A model generated the notes under the pieces. The model was not told the origin of the DNA, ran no database searches, and worked only from the letters and a program-made list of their open reading frames with translations. Position numbers and translations under genes: made by a program. Of a stretch of 64,000 nt of DNA, positions 8,346 through 17,400 are shown piece after piece (positions within the stretch are counted from its first letter, which is position 1; the number at the start of each line of letters is the position of its first letter). Origin of the DNA: Mesorhizobium sp. Z1-4 (GTDB lineage Bacteria; Pseudomonadota; Alphaproteobacteria; Rhizobiales; Rhizobiaceae); assembly GCF_004000235.1 (NCBI RefSeq), contig NZ_RCIO01000001.1:806001-870000 (forward strand), given 5' to 3'.

Positions 8346-8825
8346 ATGACGATGCAGCCGCACAGTACCGAGGTTACAGCCAAGACTTCGACGATCATCG
8401 ACGAATTGAAAGGGCTCGAAGGCCCGCTGCTGCCGATCCTGCATGGTGTGCAGGAAGAGTTCGGCCATGTGCCGACAGAGGCGCTGCCGGTGATTGCACA
8501 TGCGCTGAACATCTCGCGCGCCGAGGTCTACGGCGTGGTGTCCTTCTATCACGATTATCGGCGTGAACCCGCCGGGCGGCATGTGCTGAAGCTGTGCCGC
8601 GCCGAAGCCTGCCAGTCGATGGGCGGCGACGCGGTTGCCGAAAGGCTGCAGGAACTGCTCGGCATCAAGTTCCACGAAACCACGGAAGACGGCTCGGTGA
8701 CGCTGGAGCCGGTCTACTGCCTCGGGCTGTGCGCCTGCGCGCCGTCGGCTATGCTGGACGGCGAGGTGATCGGCCGGCTCGACAATGCCAAGGCCGAAGA
8801 AATCGCGGCGGAGGTGCGAGCATGA
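8346..8825 (+). CDS. fdsG: NAD-dependent formate dehydrogenase gamma subunit
   Basis: A 159-residue NuoE-like subunit with a thioredoxin-like [2Fe-2S] ferredoxin fold. The cluster ligands are seen as LCRAEACQ (Cys-x4-Cys) and YCLGLCAC (Cys-x3-Cys) in the C-terminal half. The N-terminal helical part reads LLPILHGVQEEFGHVP, as in other NuoE homologues. It forms the diaphorase part of the cytoplasmic enzyme with FdsB. The start at 8346 is supported by GGGAGG upstream at good spacing; longer in-frame versions would run through the regulatory region. It overlaps fdsB by four bases (ATGA). Confidence 0.93.
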   Translation: MTMQPHSTEVTAKTSTIIDELKGLEGPLLPILHGVQEEFGHVPTEALPVIAHALNISRAEVYGVVSFYHDYRREPAGRHVLKLCRAEACQSMGGDAVAERLQELLGIKFHETTEDGSVTLEPVYCLGLCACAPSAMLDGEVIGRLDNAKAEEIAAEVRA

Positions 8826-10378
8826 CCACGCGCATTTACGTTCCGCGCGATTCCGGCTCACTGGCGCTCGGCGCCGACAAGGTGGCCGCCGAGATCGCGA
8901 AAGAACTCAAGGCGCGCGGCGTGACGGCCGAAATCGTGCGCAACGGTTCGCGCGGGCTCTACTGGCTGGAGCCGATGGTGGAGGTGACGACCGACAAGGG
9001 CCGTATTGCCTACGGGCCGGTGAAACCGTCCGACGTGAAGTCGCTATTCGACAACGACTTCCTGTCCGGCGACCAGCACAAGCTCTGGCTCGGCAAGCCT
9101 GAAAACATTCCCTTCCTCGCCAAACAGACCCGCCTCACCTTCGCGCGCTGCGGCATCACCGATCCGGTGTCGCTGGCCGACTACGAGGCGCGGGACGGGC
9201 TGAAGGGCCTCAAAAACGCACTCAAGCTTTCGCCGGCGGAGATCGTGGCGCAAGTGACCGAGTCCGGTCTGCGCGGGCGCGGCGGGGCCGGCTTCCCGAC
9301 CGGCATCAAGTGGAAGACCGTGCTCGATACGCAGGGCGAGCAGAAATACATTGTCTGCAATGCCGATGAGGGCGACAGCGGCACCTTCTCCGACCGCATG
9401 GTGATGGAGGGCGATCCCTTCGTTCTCATCGAAGGCATGACGATTGCCGGCATCGCGACCGGGGCCACCAAGGGCTACATCTATCTGCGTTCGGAATATC
9501 CGCACGCCAATATCGTGCTCAACGAGGCGATCGCGGCGGCGCGCAGGGCCGGCATTCTTGGCCGCAGCGTGCTTGGCTCGGACCATGCATTCGACATCGA
9601 AGTTCGCATCGGCGCCGGAGCCTATGTCTGCGGCGAGGAGACGGCACTTCTCGACAGCCTGGAAGGCAAGCGCGGACAGGTGCGCGCCAAGCCGCCGCTG
9701 CCCGCGCATAAGGGCCTGTTCGGCAAGCCGACCGTCATCAACAATGTGATCTCGCTCGCCTCGGTGCCGGTGATCATGGACAAGGGTGCGGCCTTCTATC
9801 GCGACTTCGGCATGGGCCGTTCGCGCGGCACGATCCCAATCCAGCTAACCGGCAATATCAAGCATGGCGGACTGTTCGAAGCCGCCTTCGGCATGACGCT
9901 CGGCGAGCTGGTCGACGACATTGGCGGCGGCACAGCGACCGGCCGGCCGGTGCGCGCGGTGCAGGTTGGCGGGCCGCTCGGCGCCTATTTCCCACGCGAA
10001 TTGTTCGACACGCCATTCGACTATGAAGCATTTGCCGAGCGCGACGGACTGATCGGCCATGCCGGTATCGTCGTTTTCGACGACACGGTGGACATGCTGA
10101 AGCAGGCGCGGTTTGCGATGGAGTTCTGCGCCATCGAAAGCTGCGGCAAGTGCACGCCCTGCCGCATCGGCTCGACCCGCGGCGTGGAGGTGCTGGACAA
10201 GGTCAGGGCGAATATCGAGCCTCAGAAGCAGCTCGAACTCGTGACCGACCTCTGCAACACGATGAAATTCGGTTCGCTCTGCGCGCTGGGCGGTTTCACG
10301 CCCTACCCTGTCATGAGCGCTATGAAACACTTTCCGGAAGACTTCCGACCGACGCCGATGCGCGAAGCGGCGGAATAG
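8822..10378 (+). CDS. fdsB: NAD-dependent formate dehydrogenase beta subunit
   Basis: A 518-residue NuoF-like flavoprotein that binds FMN and NAD. The nucleotide-binding loop is GRGGAGFPTG, followed by NADEGDSGTFSDR and the YVCGEETALLDSLEG segment. Near the C-terminus ESCGKCTPCRIGSTRG plus a later Cys (GSLCALGG) bind a [4Fe-4S] cluster. The first 90 residues keep a thioredoxin-like shape but contain no cysteines, so they cannot hold a second cluster. It passes electrons from FdsA to NAD. A GGAGG site lies before the ATG, and the gene is tightly packed between fdsG and fdsA. Confidence 0.94.
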   Translation: MTTRIYVPRDSGSLALGADKVAAEIAKELKARGVTAEIVRNGSRGLYWLEPMVEVTTDKGRIAYGPVKPSDVKSLFDNDFLSGDQHKLWLGKPENIPFLAKQTRLTFARCGITDPVSLADYEARDGLKGLKNALKLSPAEIVAQVTESGLRGRGGAGFPTGIKWKTVLDTQGEQKYIVCNADEGDSGTFSDRMVMEGDPFVLIEGMTIAGIATGATKGYIYLRSEYPHANIVLNEAIAAARRAGILGRSVLGSDHAFDIEVRIGAGAYVCGEETALLDSLEGKRGQVRAKPPLPAHKGLFGKPTVINNVISLASVPVIMDKGAAFYRDFGMGRSRGTIPIQLTGNIKHGGLFEAAFGMTLGELVDDIGGGTATGRPVRAVQVGGPLGAYFPRELFDTPFDYEAFAERDGLIGHAGIVVFDDTVDMLKQARFAMEFCAIESCGKCTPCRIGSTRGVEVLDKVRANIEPQKQLELVTDLCNTMKFGSLCALGGFTPYPVMSAMKHFPEDFRPTPMREAAE

Positions 10379-10388
10379 GAGACGGCCA

Positions 10389-13280
10389 ATGTCATTCGTC
10401 AAGGAAATCGACTACGGCACCCCGGCCTCAAAGGCCGAAAAAACGGTGACCCTCAGCGTCGACGGCAAGCAAGTGACGGTGCCGGAAGGTACGTCGATCA
10501 TGCGGGCGGCGATGGATGCCGGGATCGAAATTCCGAAGCTCTGCGCCACCGACATGCTGGAAAGCTTCGGCTCATGCCGGGTCTGCCTTGTCGAGATCGA
10601 AGGACGCGGCGGCACGCCGGCCTCCTGCACCACGCCGGTGGCGGAAGGCATCGAGGTGCACACGCGCAGCGACCGGCTCGACGCAATCCGCAAGGGCGTG
10701 ATGGAGCTCTATGTCTCCGACCATCCAAGCGCATGGAACGAGCAGCGCGGCACCGGCGCCAGCGAGTTCGACCATGTGGCGGAACAGGTGGGCCTGACCG
10801 AAAACCGCTACGGCACCGACGGGCGCAACCATGTCGAGCCGGGCGTCGCGCCCGGCGAAGGTTCGCTCAATATCGACTACATCGCCCGCGACGAGAGCAA
10901 CCCCTATTTCACCTACGACGCCTCGCAATGCATCGTCTGTTCGCGCTGCGTGCGCGCCTGCGAGGAGGTTCAAGGCACATTCGCGCTCACCGTCGAGGGG
11001 CGTGGCTTTGAAAGTCGCATCTCGGCCGGCATGCACGAAGACGATTTCCTGGGCTCGGAATGCGTTTCCTGCGGCGCATGCGTACAGGCCTGCCCGACCG
11101 ACGCGCTGCGCGAAAAGACCGTGCTCGAGCAGGGCATGCCGGACCGCTCGGTGGTGACGACCTGCGCCTATTGCGGCGTGGGCTGTTCCTTCAAGGCCGA
11201 GATGAAGGGCGACGATGTCGTGCGCATGGTGCCCTACAAGGACGGCAAGGCGAACCGCGGCCATTCCTGCGTGAAGGGCCGCTTTGCCTGGGGTTACGCC
11301 AGCCACAAGGATCGCATTCTCAACCCGATGGTGCGGGAGAAGATCACCGACCCGTGGCGCGAAGTCTCCTGGGAAGAAGCATTCTCGCATGTCGCCGGCG
11401 AATTCAAACGGCTGCAGGAGAAATACGGACGCGGTTCGATCGGCGGCATCACCTCATCACGCTGCACGAATGAAGAAACCTATCTCGTGCAGAAGCTGGT
11501 GCGGCAGGGTTTCGGCAACAACAATGTCGATACCTGCGCGCGCGTCTGCCACTCGCCGACCGGTTACGGGCTGAAGACGACGCTCGGCACCTCGGCCGGC
11601 ACGCAGGATTTCGATTCCGTCGAACATACCGACGTTGTAATGGTGATCGGTGCCAATCCGACCGACGGCCATCCCGTGTTTGCCTCGCGGCTGAAGAAAC
11701 GGCTGCGGCAGGGCGCCAAGCTGATCGTGGTCGATCCGCGCCGCATCGACCTCGTGCGCCAGGCCCATGTCGAGGCCTCGCACCATCTGCCGCTGAAGCC
11801 CGGCACCAATGTCGCCGTGCTGACCGCGCTGGCGAATGTGATCGTAACTGAGGGACTGCACGACGAGACCTTCATTCGCGAGCGCTGCGACTGGTCGGAA
11901 TTCGAAGACTATGCCGCATTTCTGGCCGAGCCGCAGAACAGCCCGGAAGAAGTGGAAAAGGTTTCCGGCGTGCCGGCTGAGACGATCCGCCAGGCGGCGC
12001 GGCTTTATGCGCGCGGCGGAAACGGCGCGATCTATTACGGTCTCGGCGTCACCGAGCACAGCCAGGGTTCGACCACGGTGATGGCGATCGCCAACCTCGC
12101 CATGCTGACCGGCAATTATGGCCGGCCCGGCGTCGGCGTGAACCCGCTGCGCGGCCAGAACAATGTGCAGGGCGCCTGCGACATGGGCTCCTTCCCGCAC
12201 GAGCTGCCCGGCTACCGCCACATGTCGGACGATGCGACGCGCGACATCTTCGAAAAGATGTGGGACGTGAAGCTCGACGCAGAGCCCGGCCTGCGCATCC
12301 CCAACATGCTGGATGCGGCGGTCGATGGTTCGTTCAAGGGCATCTACATTCAGGGCGAGGACATTCTGCAGTCCGACCCGAACACGCATCACGTGGCCGC
12401 CGGTCTGGAGGCAATGGAATGCGTCGTCGTCCACGACCTCTTCCTCAACGAGACGGCGAACTACGCCCACGTGTTTCTGCCCGGTTCGACCTTCCTGGAA
12501 AAGGACGGGACCTTCACCAATGCCGAACGGCGCATCAATCTGGTGCGCAAGGTCATGGAGCCGAAAAACGGGCTCGCCGACTGGGAAGTCACGCAGCGTC
12601 TCGCGCAGGAGATGGGGCTTGGCTGGAGCTATAGCCATCCCTCCGAGATCATGAACGAGATCGCTGCGACCACCCCGTCCTTCGCCAATGTGACCTATGA
12701 GCTGCTCAACAGCGAAGGTTCCGTGCAGTGGCCGTGTAACGACAGGGCGCCGAAGGGCACGCCGGTTATGCACATTGGCGGCTTCGTGCGCGGCAAGGGC
12801 AAGCTGATCCGCACCGACTATGTAGCGACCGACGAGAAGTCCGGCCCGCGCTTCCCGCTGCTTCTGACCACCGGGCGCATACTCTCGCAGTACAATGTCG
12901 GGGCGCAGACCCGGCGTACGGACAATGTGGTGTGGCACCACGAAGACCGGCTGGAGATCCACCCACATGACGCCGAACAGCGCGGCGTGCGCGACGGTGA
13001 CTGGGTGCGGATTGCAAGCCGCGCCGGCGAAACGACGCTTCGCGCGCTGATCACCGACCGGGTGGCGCCGGGTGTGGTCTACACCACGTTTCACCACCCC
13101 GACACGCAGGCCAATGTCGTCACCACCGACTATTCCGACTGGGCGACCAACTGCCCTGAATACAAGGTGACGGCGGTGCAAATCTCGCCTTCCAACGGTC
13201 CGACCGACTGGCAGGAGGAATATGAGGAACTTACGAAAAAGAGCCGCCGCATTGCCGGCCACATGGAAGCGGCGGAATAG
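10389..13280 (+). CDS. fdsA: NAD-dependent formate dehydrogenase alpha subunit (Mo-bisMGD)
   Basis: The 963-residue catalytic subunit oxidises formate to CO2. The N-terminal [2Fe-2S] domain has its cysteines around residues 55-92. Two ferredoxin-like [4Fe-4S] sets follow (CIVCSRCVRAC and CVSCGACVQAC), and then the molybdopterin-oxidoreductase cluster CAYCGVGC...C. Catalytic Cys387 lies in CARVCHSPT with the essential His next to it; this is the cysteine, not the selenocysteine, form. The C-terminal cofactor-binding domain includes GRILSQYNVGAQTRRT. The usual complex-I-like His/Cys set after SDHP is missing its cysteines. TAGGAGA before the ATG supports the start. Confidence 0.95.
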   Translation: MSFVKEIDYGTPASKAEKTVTLSVDGKQVTVPEGTSIMRAAMDAGIEIPKLCATDMLESFGSCRVCLVEIEGRGGTPASCTTPVAEGIEVHTRSDRLDAIRKGVMELYVSDHPSAWNEQRGTGASEFDHVAEQVGLTENRYGTDGRNHVEPGVAPGEGSLNIDYIARDESNPYFTYDASQCIVCSRCVRACEEVQGTFALTVEGRGFESRISAGMHEDDFLGSECVSCGACVQACPTDALREKTVLEQGMPDRSVVTTCAYCGVGCSFKAEMKGDDVVRMVPYKDGKANRGHSCVKGRFAWGYASHKDRILNPMVREKITDPWREVSWEEAFSHVAGEFKRLQEKYGRGSIGGITSSRCTNEETYLVQKLVRQGFGNNNVDTCARVCHSPTGYGLKTTLGTSAGTQDFDSVEHTDVVMVIGANPTDGHPVFASRLKKRLRQGAKLIVVDPRRIDLVRQAHVEASHHLPLKPGTNVAVLTALANVIVTEGLHDETFIRERCDWSEFEDYAAFLAEPQNSPEEVEKVSGVPAETIRQAARLYARGGNGAIYYGLGVTEHSQGSTTVMAIANLAMLTGNYGRPGVGVNPLRGQNNVQGACDMGSFPHELPGYRHMSDDATRDIFEKMWDVKLDAEPGLRIPNMLDAAVDGSFKGIYIQGEDILQSDPNTHHVAAGLEAMECVVVHDLFLNETANYAHVFLPGSTFLEKDGTFTNAERRINLVRKVMEPKNGLADWEVTQRLAQEMGLGWSYSHPSEIMNEIAATTPSFANVTYELLNSEGSVQWPCNDRAPKGTPVMHIGGFVRGKGKLIRTDYVATDEKSGPRFPLLLTTGRILSQYNVGAQTRRTDNVVWHHEDRLEIHPHDAEQRGVRDGDWVRIASRAGETTLRALITDRVAPGVVYTTFHHPDTQANVVTTDYSDWATNCPEYKVTAVQISPSNGPTDWQEEYEELTKKSRRIAGHMEAAE

Positions 13281-13288
13281 GCGCTGTC

Positions 13289-14113
13289 ATGATCCGGCCG
13301 CCGCTCACCTCCACCAGCCGCATTGCCCGCCGTGCCAATGGCACGCGGGCAGCCGCGCGCATGGTGCCTGAGGAAACGCCGGTAGCGCTGAGCTATGCGG
13401 GAACCACGCATGCCGTGATGATGGCAACGCCGTCCGATCTGGAAGATTTCGCGATCGGCTTTTCGCTGACGGAGGGCGTCATCGCCTCCGCCGACGAAAT
13501 CGAAGACATCGCAATCGAGGAAGCGGGCGCCGGCATCGATATCCAGATCCGCCTGAAGGACGAGGCCAACCACCGCTTCGAGGCGCGCAGGCGACGCCTC
13601 GCCGGACCTGTGGGCTGCGGGTTGTGCGGTATAGAATCGATCGATGAGGCGATGCGGTCGGTTGCCTCCGTCGCCGAGGCGGAACTGTTGCTGTCATCGA
13701 CGGAAATCTCGAATGCTGTACGGCTTCTGACCAAACAGCAGCCCATGCATGCCGAAACCGGGGCCGTCCATGCCGCCGGCTTCTACGTGCCCGGCGAAGG
13801 CATTGTTGCGGCGCGTGAGGATGTCGGCCGGCACAATGCGCTCGACAAGCTTGCTGGCGCGCTGGCGCGGTCAGGCACCAGCGGCGCGACCGGCATCGTG
13901 GTGATCACCTCGCGGGTTTCGGTCGAGATGGTGCAGAAGGCGGCGCAGCTCGGCACCGGAATGATCGTGGCGGTTTCCGCGCCCACCGCGCTTGCCATCC
14001 GCACGGCCGAGGAAGCCGGCATGACGCTGGTTGCGCTGGTGCGCGGCGACGAGTTCGATATCTTCACGCGGCCCGACCGCATCCAGGCTGGAGCATCCGC
14101 CGATGTCGCATGA
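13289..14113 (+). CDS. fdhD: FdhD sulfurtransferase for formate dehydrogenase
   Basis: A 274-residue FdhD-family protein, often called FdsC in fds operons. It carries sulfur from a cysteine desulfurase to the molybdenum of the bis-MGD cofactor before insertion into FdsA. The essential Cys-x-x-Cys is seen as GCGLCG (Cys110 and Cys113). The family segments TEGVI, HAAGFY and DVGRHNALDKL are all present, as is the late VTSRVSVEMVQKAAQLG. It begins eight bases after the fdsA stop and its end overlaps fdsD by eleven bases, consistent with one transcript. Confidence 0.93.
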   Translation: MIRPPLTSTSRIARRANGTRAAARMVPEETPVALSYAGTTHAVMMATPSDLEDFAIGFSLTEGVIASADEIEDIAIEEAGAGIDIQIRLKDEANHRFEARRRRLAGPVGCGLCGIESIDEAMRSVASVAEAELLLSSTEISNAVRLLTKQQPMHAETGAVHAAGFYVPGEGIVAAREDVGRHNALDKLAGALARSGTSGATGIVVITSRVSVEMVQKAAQLGTGMIVAVSAPTALAIRTAEEAGMTLVALVRGDEFDIFTRPDRIQAGASADVA

Positions 14114-14354
14114 CGCCGAGACGGCGATGAATACGGACCAGAAGCTGGTCTACATGGCCAACCAGATCGCAACATTCTTCAAGTCGATGCCCGAAGACGA
14201 GGCCCTGGCAGGCGTCGCGAAACACATCAACGATTTCTGGGACCCGCGCATGCGCCGGCGGCTGCGCGAACTGATTGACGCCGGCGGCGACGGCCTGTTG
14301 CCGCTCGTATTGTCCGCATCGAGCGACGTTCGATGGCCTGAGCCGGCGAATTAA
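14103..14354 (+). CDS. fdsD: NAD-dependent formate dehydrogenase delta subunit
   Basis: An 83-residue acidic helical protein matching the small FdsD subunit, which has no known cofactor and helps stabilise or assemble the complex. The conserved parts are KLVYMANQIATFF near residue 15 and HINDFWDPRMRRRL in the middle. The start at 14103 overlaps the fdhD end and gives the usual family length. It is the last gene of the fdsG-B-A-fdhD-fdsD operon and is followed at once by a stable hairpin. Confidence 0.9.
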   Translation: MSHDAETAMNTDQKLVYMANQIATFFKSMPEDEALAGVAKHINDFWDPRMRRRLRELIDAGGDGLLPLVLSASSDVRWPEPAN

Positions 14355-14381
14355 GCGCCGAAATCAGCTGCCGTTCGGCGC
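14355..14381 (+). terminator. Hairpin after fds operon
   Basis: Arms GCGCCGAA (14355-14362) and TTCGGCGC (14374-14381) pair perfectly over eight bases with an eleven-base loop, immediately after the fdsD stop codon. No clean T-run follows, so termination strength is uncertain. Confidence 0.5.
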
Positions 14382-14390
14382 GCCTGACAT

Positions 14391-14419
14391 TTGACATAAC
14401 ACCGCGCGATTGATGTATT
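14391..14419 (+). promoter_or_regulatory. Candidate sigma-70-type promoter for the A2M/pbpC operon
   Basis: A perfect -35 box TTGACA (14391-14396) is followed after 17 bases by TGTATT (14414-14419), four of six matches to the -10 consensus. It lies about 30 bases upstream of the A2M gene start and just beyond the preceding hairpin. Confidence 0.5.
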
Positions 14420-14447
14420 TCCGTTGGGTTAGGCGGAGATCGATATC

Positions 14448-17400
14448 ATGTTCAGGCGCATAGCTTGTTTGCTGGTTCTGCTTGGCGCGGCACTGTTGCC
14501 GGCAAGGGCCGAAATCACTGACCCTGAACTGCTGACCATCGCCGAAGCCTATGAACGCTCGCTGGAAGCGCAGCAGGGCGATCTTTCCGTCACCGAAACG
14601 CTGCGGCAGATCAGCGAAGCGCGCGCGCAGGGCCGATCCGTGGACGTTGTGCGGCTGAGCGAAAATCTCGTCGCCGGCGACCGCCAGAATGTGCAGCTGT
14701 GGCTCAACCTCGCCCGCGCCTGGCAAGCCGCTGACGCCGGGGCCAATAACGGCCTGGCCGCTGCCGTTCGCGCCACCCAGCTTGCCGACAAACAGGCCGA
14801 CCGGCTGGAAGCGCTGCTGGTCGCGTCCGCCTATTTGCGCGTGCAGCTCGCCGACCACCGTGCCCGTTATGACGACGCACTGCAGGCCGTGAAAGCTGCC
14901 AACGCGGCGATCGCCGAAGCCGAAGGCCTGGCGCTCGACAACGATTTCGCGGCGCCCGACGGAGACGATCCCGACGGACGCATCAGCGCGCTGGAACGCT
15001 CGCGTGACGAGGCCGTGCAGGCAAGCGAAGTGGCCGCTGCCGACATCGCCAATGCGGCATCCGCGCTCGACGATGTCTATCGCGAAATCCAGTCCAGCCT
15101 GCCGAACGCCAACCTCGCCGAAATGAAGGGTGGCGATGCTCGCCTCGAATTTTACGCCGTCGAAGGGCAATACGGTTATCTGGCGCCCTCCTACCGGATC
15201 AACGGCAACGACATCGAAGTCTGCATCGGCTTCAACAAGGCGCTGGAAGAAAACAGCCGTGTATATGCCGACATGGTGGAGCTGAAATCGGACGGCGACA
15301 TCCTTCCGGCGACAGAATTCGACGTCAGGGCAACGGGCCGCGACCTCTGCCTTTTGCGGCTGGAACCCGGCCGCAGCTATGAGGCAACGCTTGCCGCCGA
15401 ACTTGCCGCAGCCGACGGCACGATGCTCGGCAAGGCGCTGACGACCTATCCGAGCCTGCCAGACCTGCCCGGCCGCATCGGTTTTGCCGACGGCGAATTC
15501 ATGCTGCCGCGCAGCGGGCCCGGCGACCTGCCGGTCTCGCTGACGAATATCGAAAGCTTCCCGCTGACGATCAACCGCGTCATCGACAGATCGCTGCACC
15601 GGCACCTGGCGCTCGGCCATATCCGCAACGGCATTCCGTCATTTGAATACCAGCAGCTGATCACGCAGTTTTCGGAGCTGTTGTGGGAAGGCACTGCGGA
15701 GCGGCCTCTCGGTGAGCGAGAGCGCAACACGACAGTGCGCAGCTTCGTGCCGGTGCGCACGATCTTGCAGGACCGCGCCGACTGGCTGGAACGCGGCGAC
15801 CAGGCGGACTGGAACCGCAAGGGGCTACTGCGCTCGATTGCCCAGCCCGTGCGCGGTATTTCGGATGCACGTCTGGAAATCACCGGCAGTTTTGTGGCCG
15901 GTCCGCTCGATGTGGATTCCGGCATCGCCACAACTTTCGTTCCGGGCGTTTACGCGCTGGCGACACCGGTGCCCGACGATGGCCCGAACCGCGACTTCCA
16001 TTGCGCGGTCTCACCGCTCGACCCCTGCCAGGTTTATGCCGCGCAGTGGTTCGTCATCACCGATATCGGCCTGACCTTCTACGAAGGCGAACGCGACTTC
16101 ACCGTGGTGGCGCGCTCGCTGACGACAGGCGGCGCGGTCGAAAATGCGCGCATACAGCTCGTCAGCAAGGGCAACCGCGTGCTTGCCGAAGCGCGTACCG
16201 ACGCAAATGGCGCCGCAAAGTTCGCCCGCAGCCTGACGATCGGCGATGCCAGCAACGCGCTTGTGGCGGTGATGGCGGAGACCGACACCGACTTCAATTT
16301 CCTGAGCTTCGGCCCGGAGCGGCTCGATCTTTCGCGGCTCAATGTCGAGGGGGCAACCGACGGCTCGCCCACCGGCGCGATGATGTACACCGACCGCGGC
16401 ATCTACCAGCCCGGCGAGAACGTGGAAGTGTTCGCGCTTCTGCGCAACCGCGCCGCCGACGCCAATGCGGCGCGCGGAATGGAGCTGCGGCTCGAGATCG
16501 ACGACTACGTGGTGAAGGCGCAACCGCTGGAAGCGCGCGACTGGTTCGAGGGCGGCTCGCTGACGCGTTTCGGCATTCCCGAAACCGCGAAACCCGGCCG
16601 CGCGGCGCTTAAGCTCGTGTCAGCGGCCAATGAAACGATGGCCGAAGCGGCCGTGCAGATCGGCAAGATCAGGCCAGACCGGGCGCGCATCAATTTCCCG
16701 ACCGACCAGCGCGATGCGTTCCGCGTGCGCGCCGGCAGCGGCGACACGGTGGAAATCACCGGTACGGCGCACGCGCAATATCTCTATGGCGCGGAAGGCA
16801 CCGGCCAGGCGCCGGCGGCAAATCTGAAGGCCGAAGTGACCGTGCGGGTATCGCCTGTCGCGACCCCGGTCGACCGCTGTTATGGCGACATCGTTTTCGG
16901 TCGCTTCGACGACAAGAGCCTGCCGGCCGTGTCGCGCAACGACGTGATGTACACCAACGACGAAGGCATGCTTTCGCTTCGCCTTTCGCGGGTGCGGCTG
17001 CCGGCATCGACCCGTCCGCTTGCGGCCACAATCGAAGTGACGCTGTTCGATGCCGCCGGCCCGGTGGCAAGCGGCCAGCACACCATCCCGGTGCCCGGCC
17101 GAGAAGCCTTGCTCGGTGTTTCGGCCGTTCCAAAACCGGTTCTGGAAGAGACCGGCGGTTACCGGCTGGCGATCGACATTGCCTCGGTGGATGGCGAAGG
17201 CCAGTCCGCACTCGGCCGTGACGTGGAAATTCTGGTCGAGCGCGAACGCGAATCCTACGCATGGGAAAATGTCGACGGGGTGTGGCAGCACACGCAGCTG
17301 CGCAGCCGCGAGGAGGTTTCGCGCAGCCGCGCTTCGCTCGACCGGCTGAGCGAAGTGGGCGGCCCCTGCCCCGGCGTCGTGACGCTGCCGGAAGCAGCCT

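Noticed and set aside
11457-13262. 601-codon open frame antisense to fdsA
   Set aside because: A shadow of the fdsA codon pattern; no motif, and fdsA is unambiguous.
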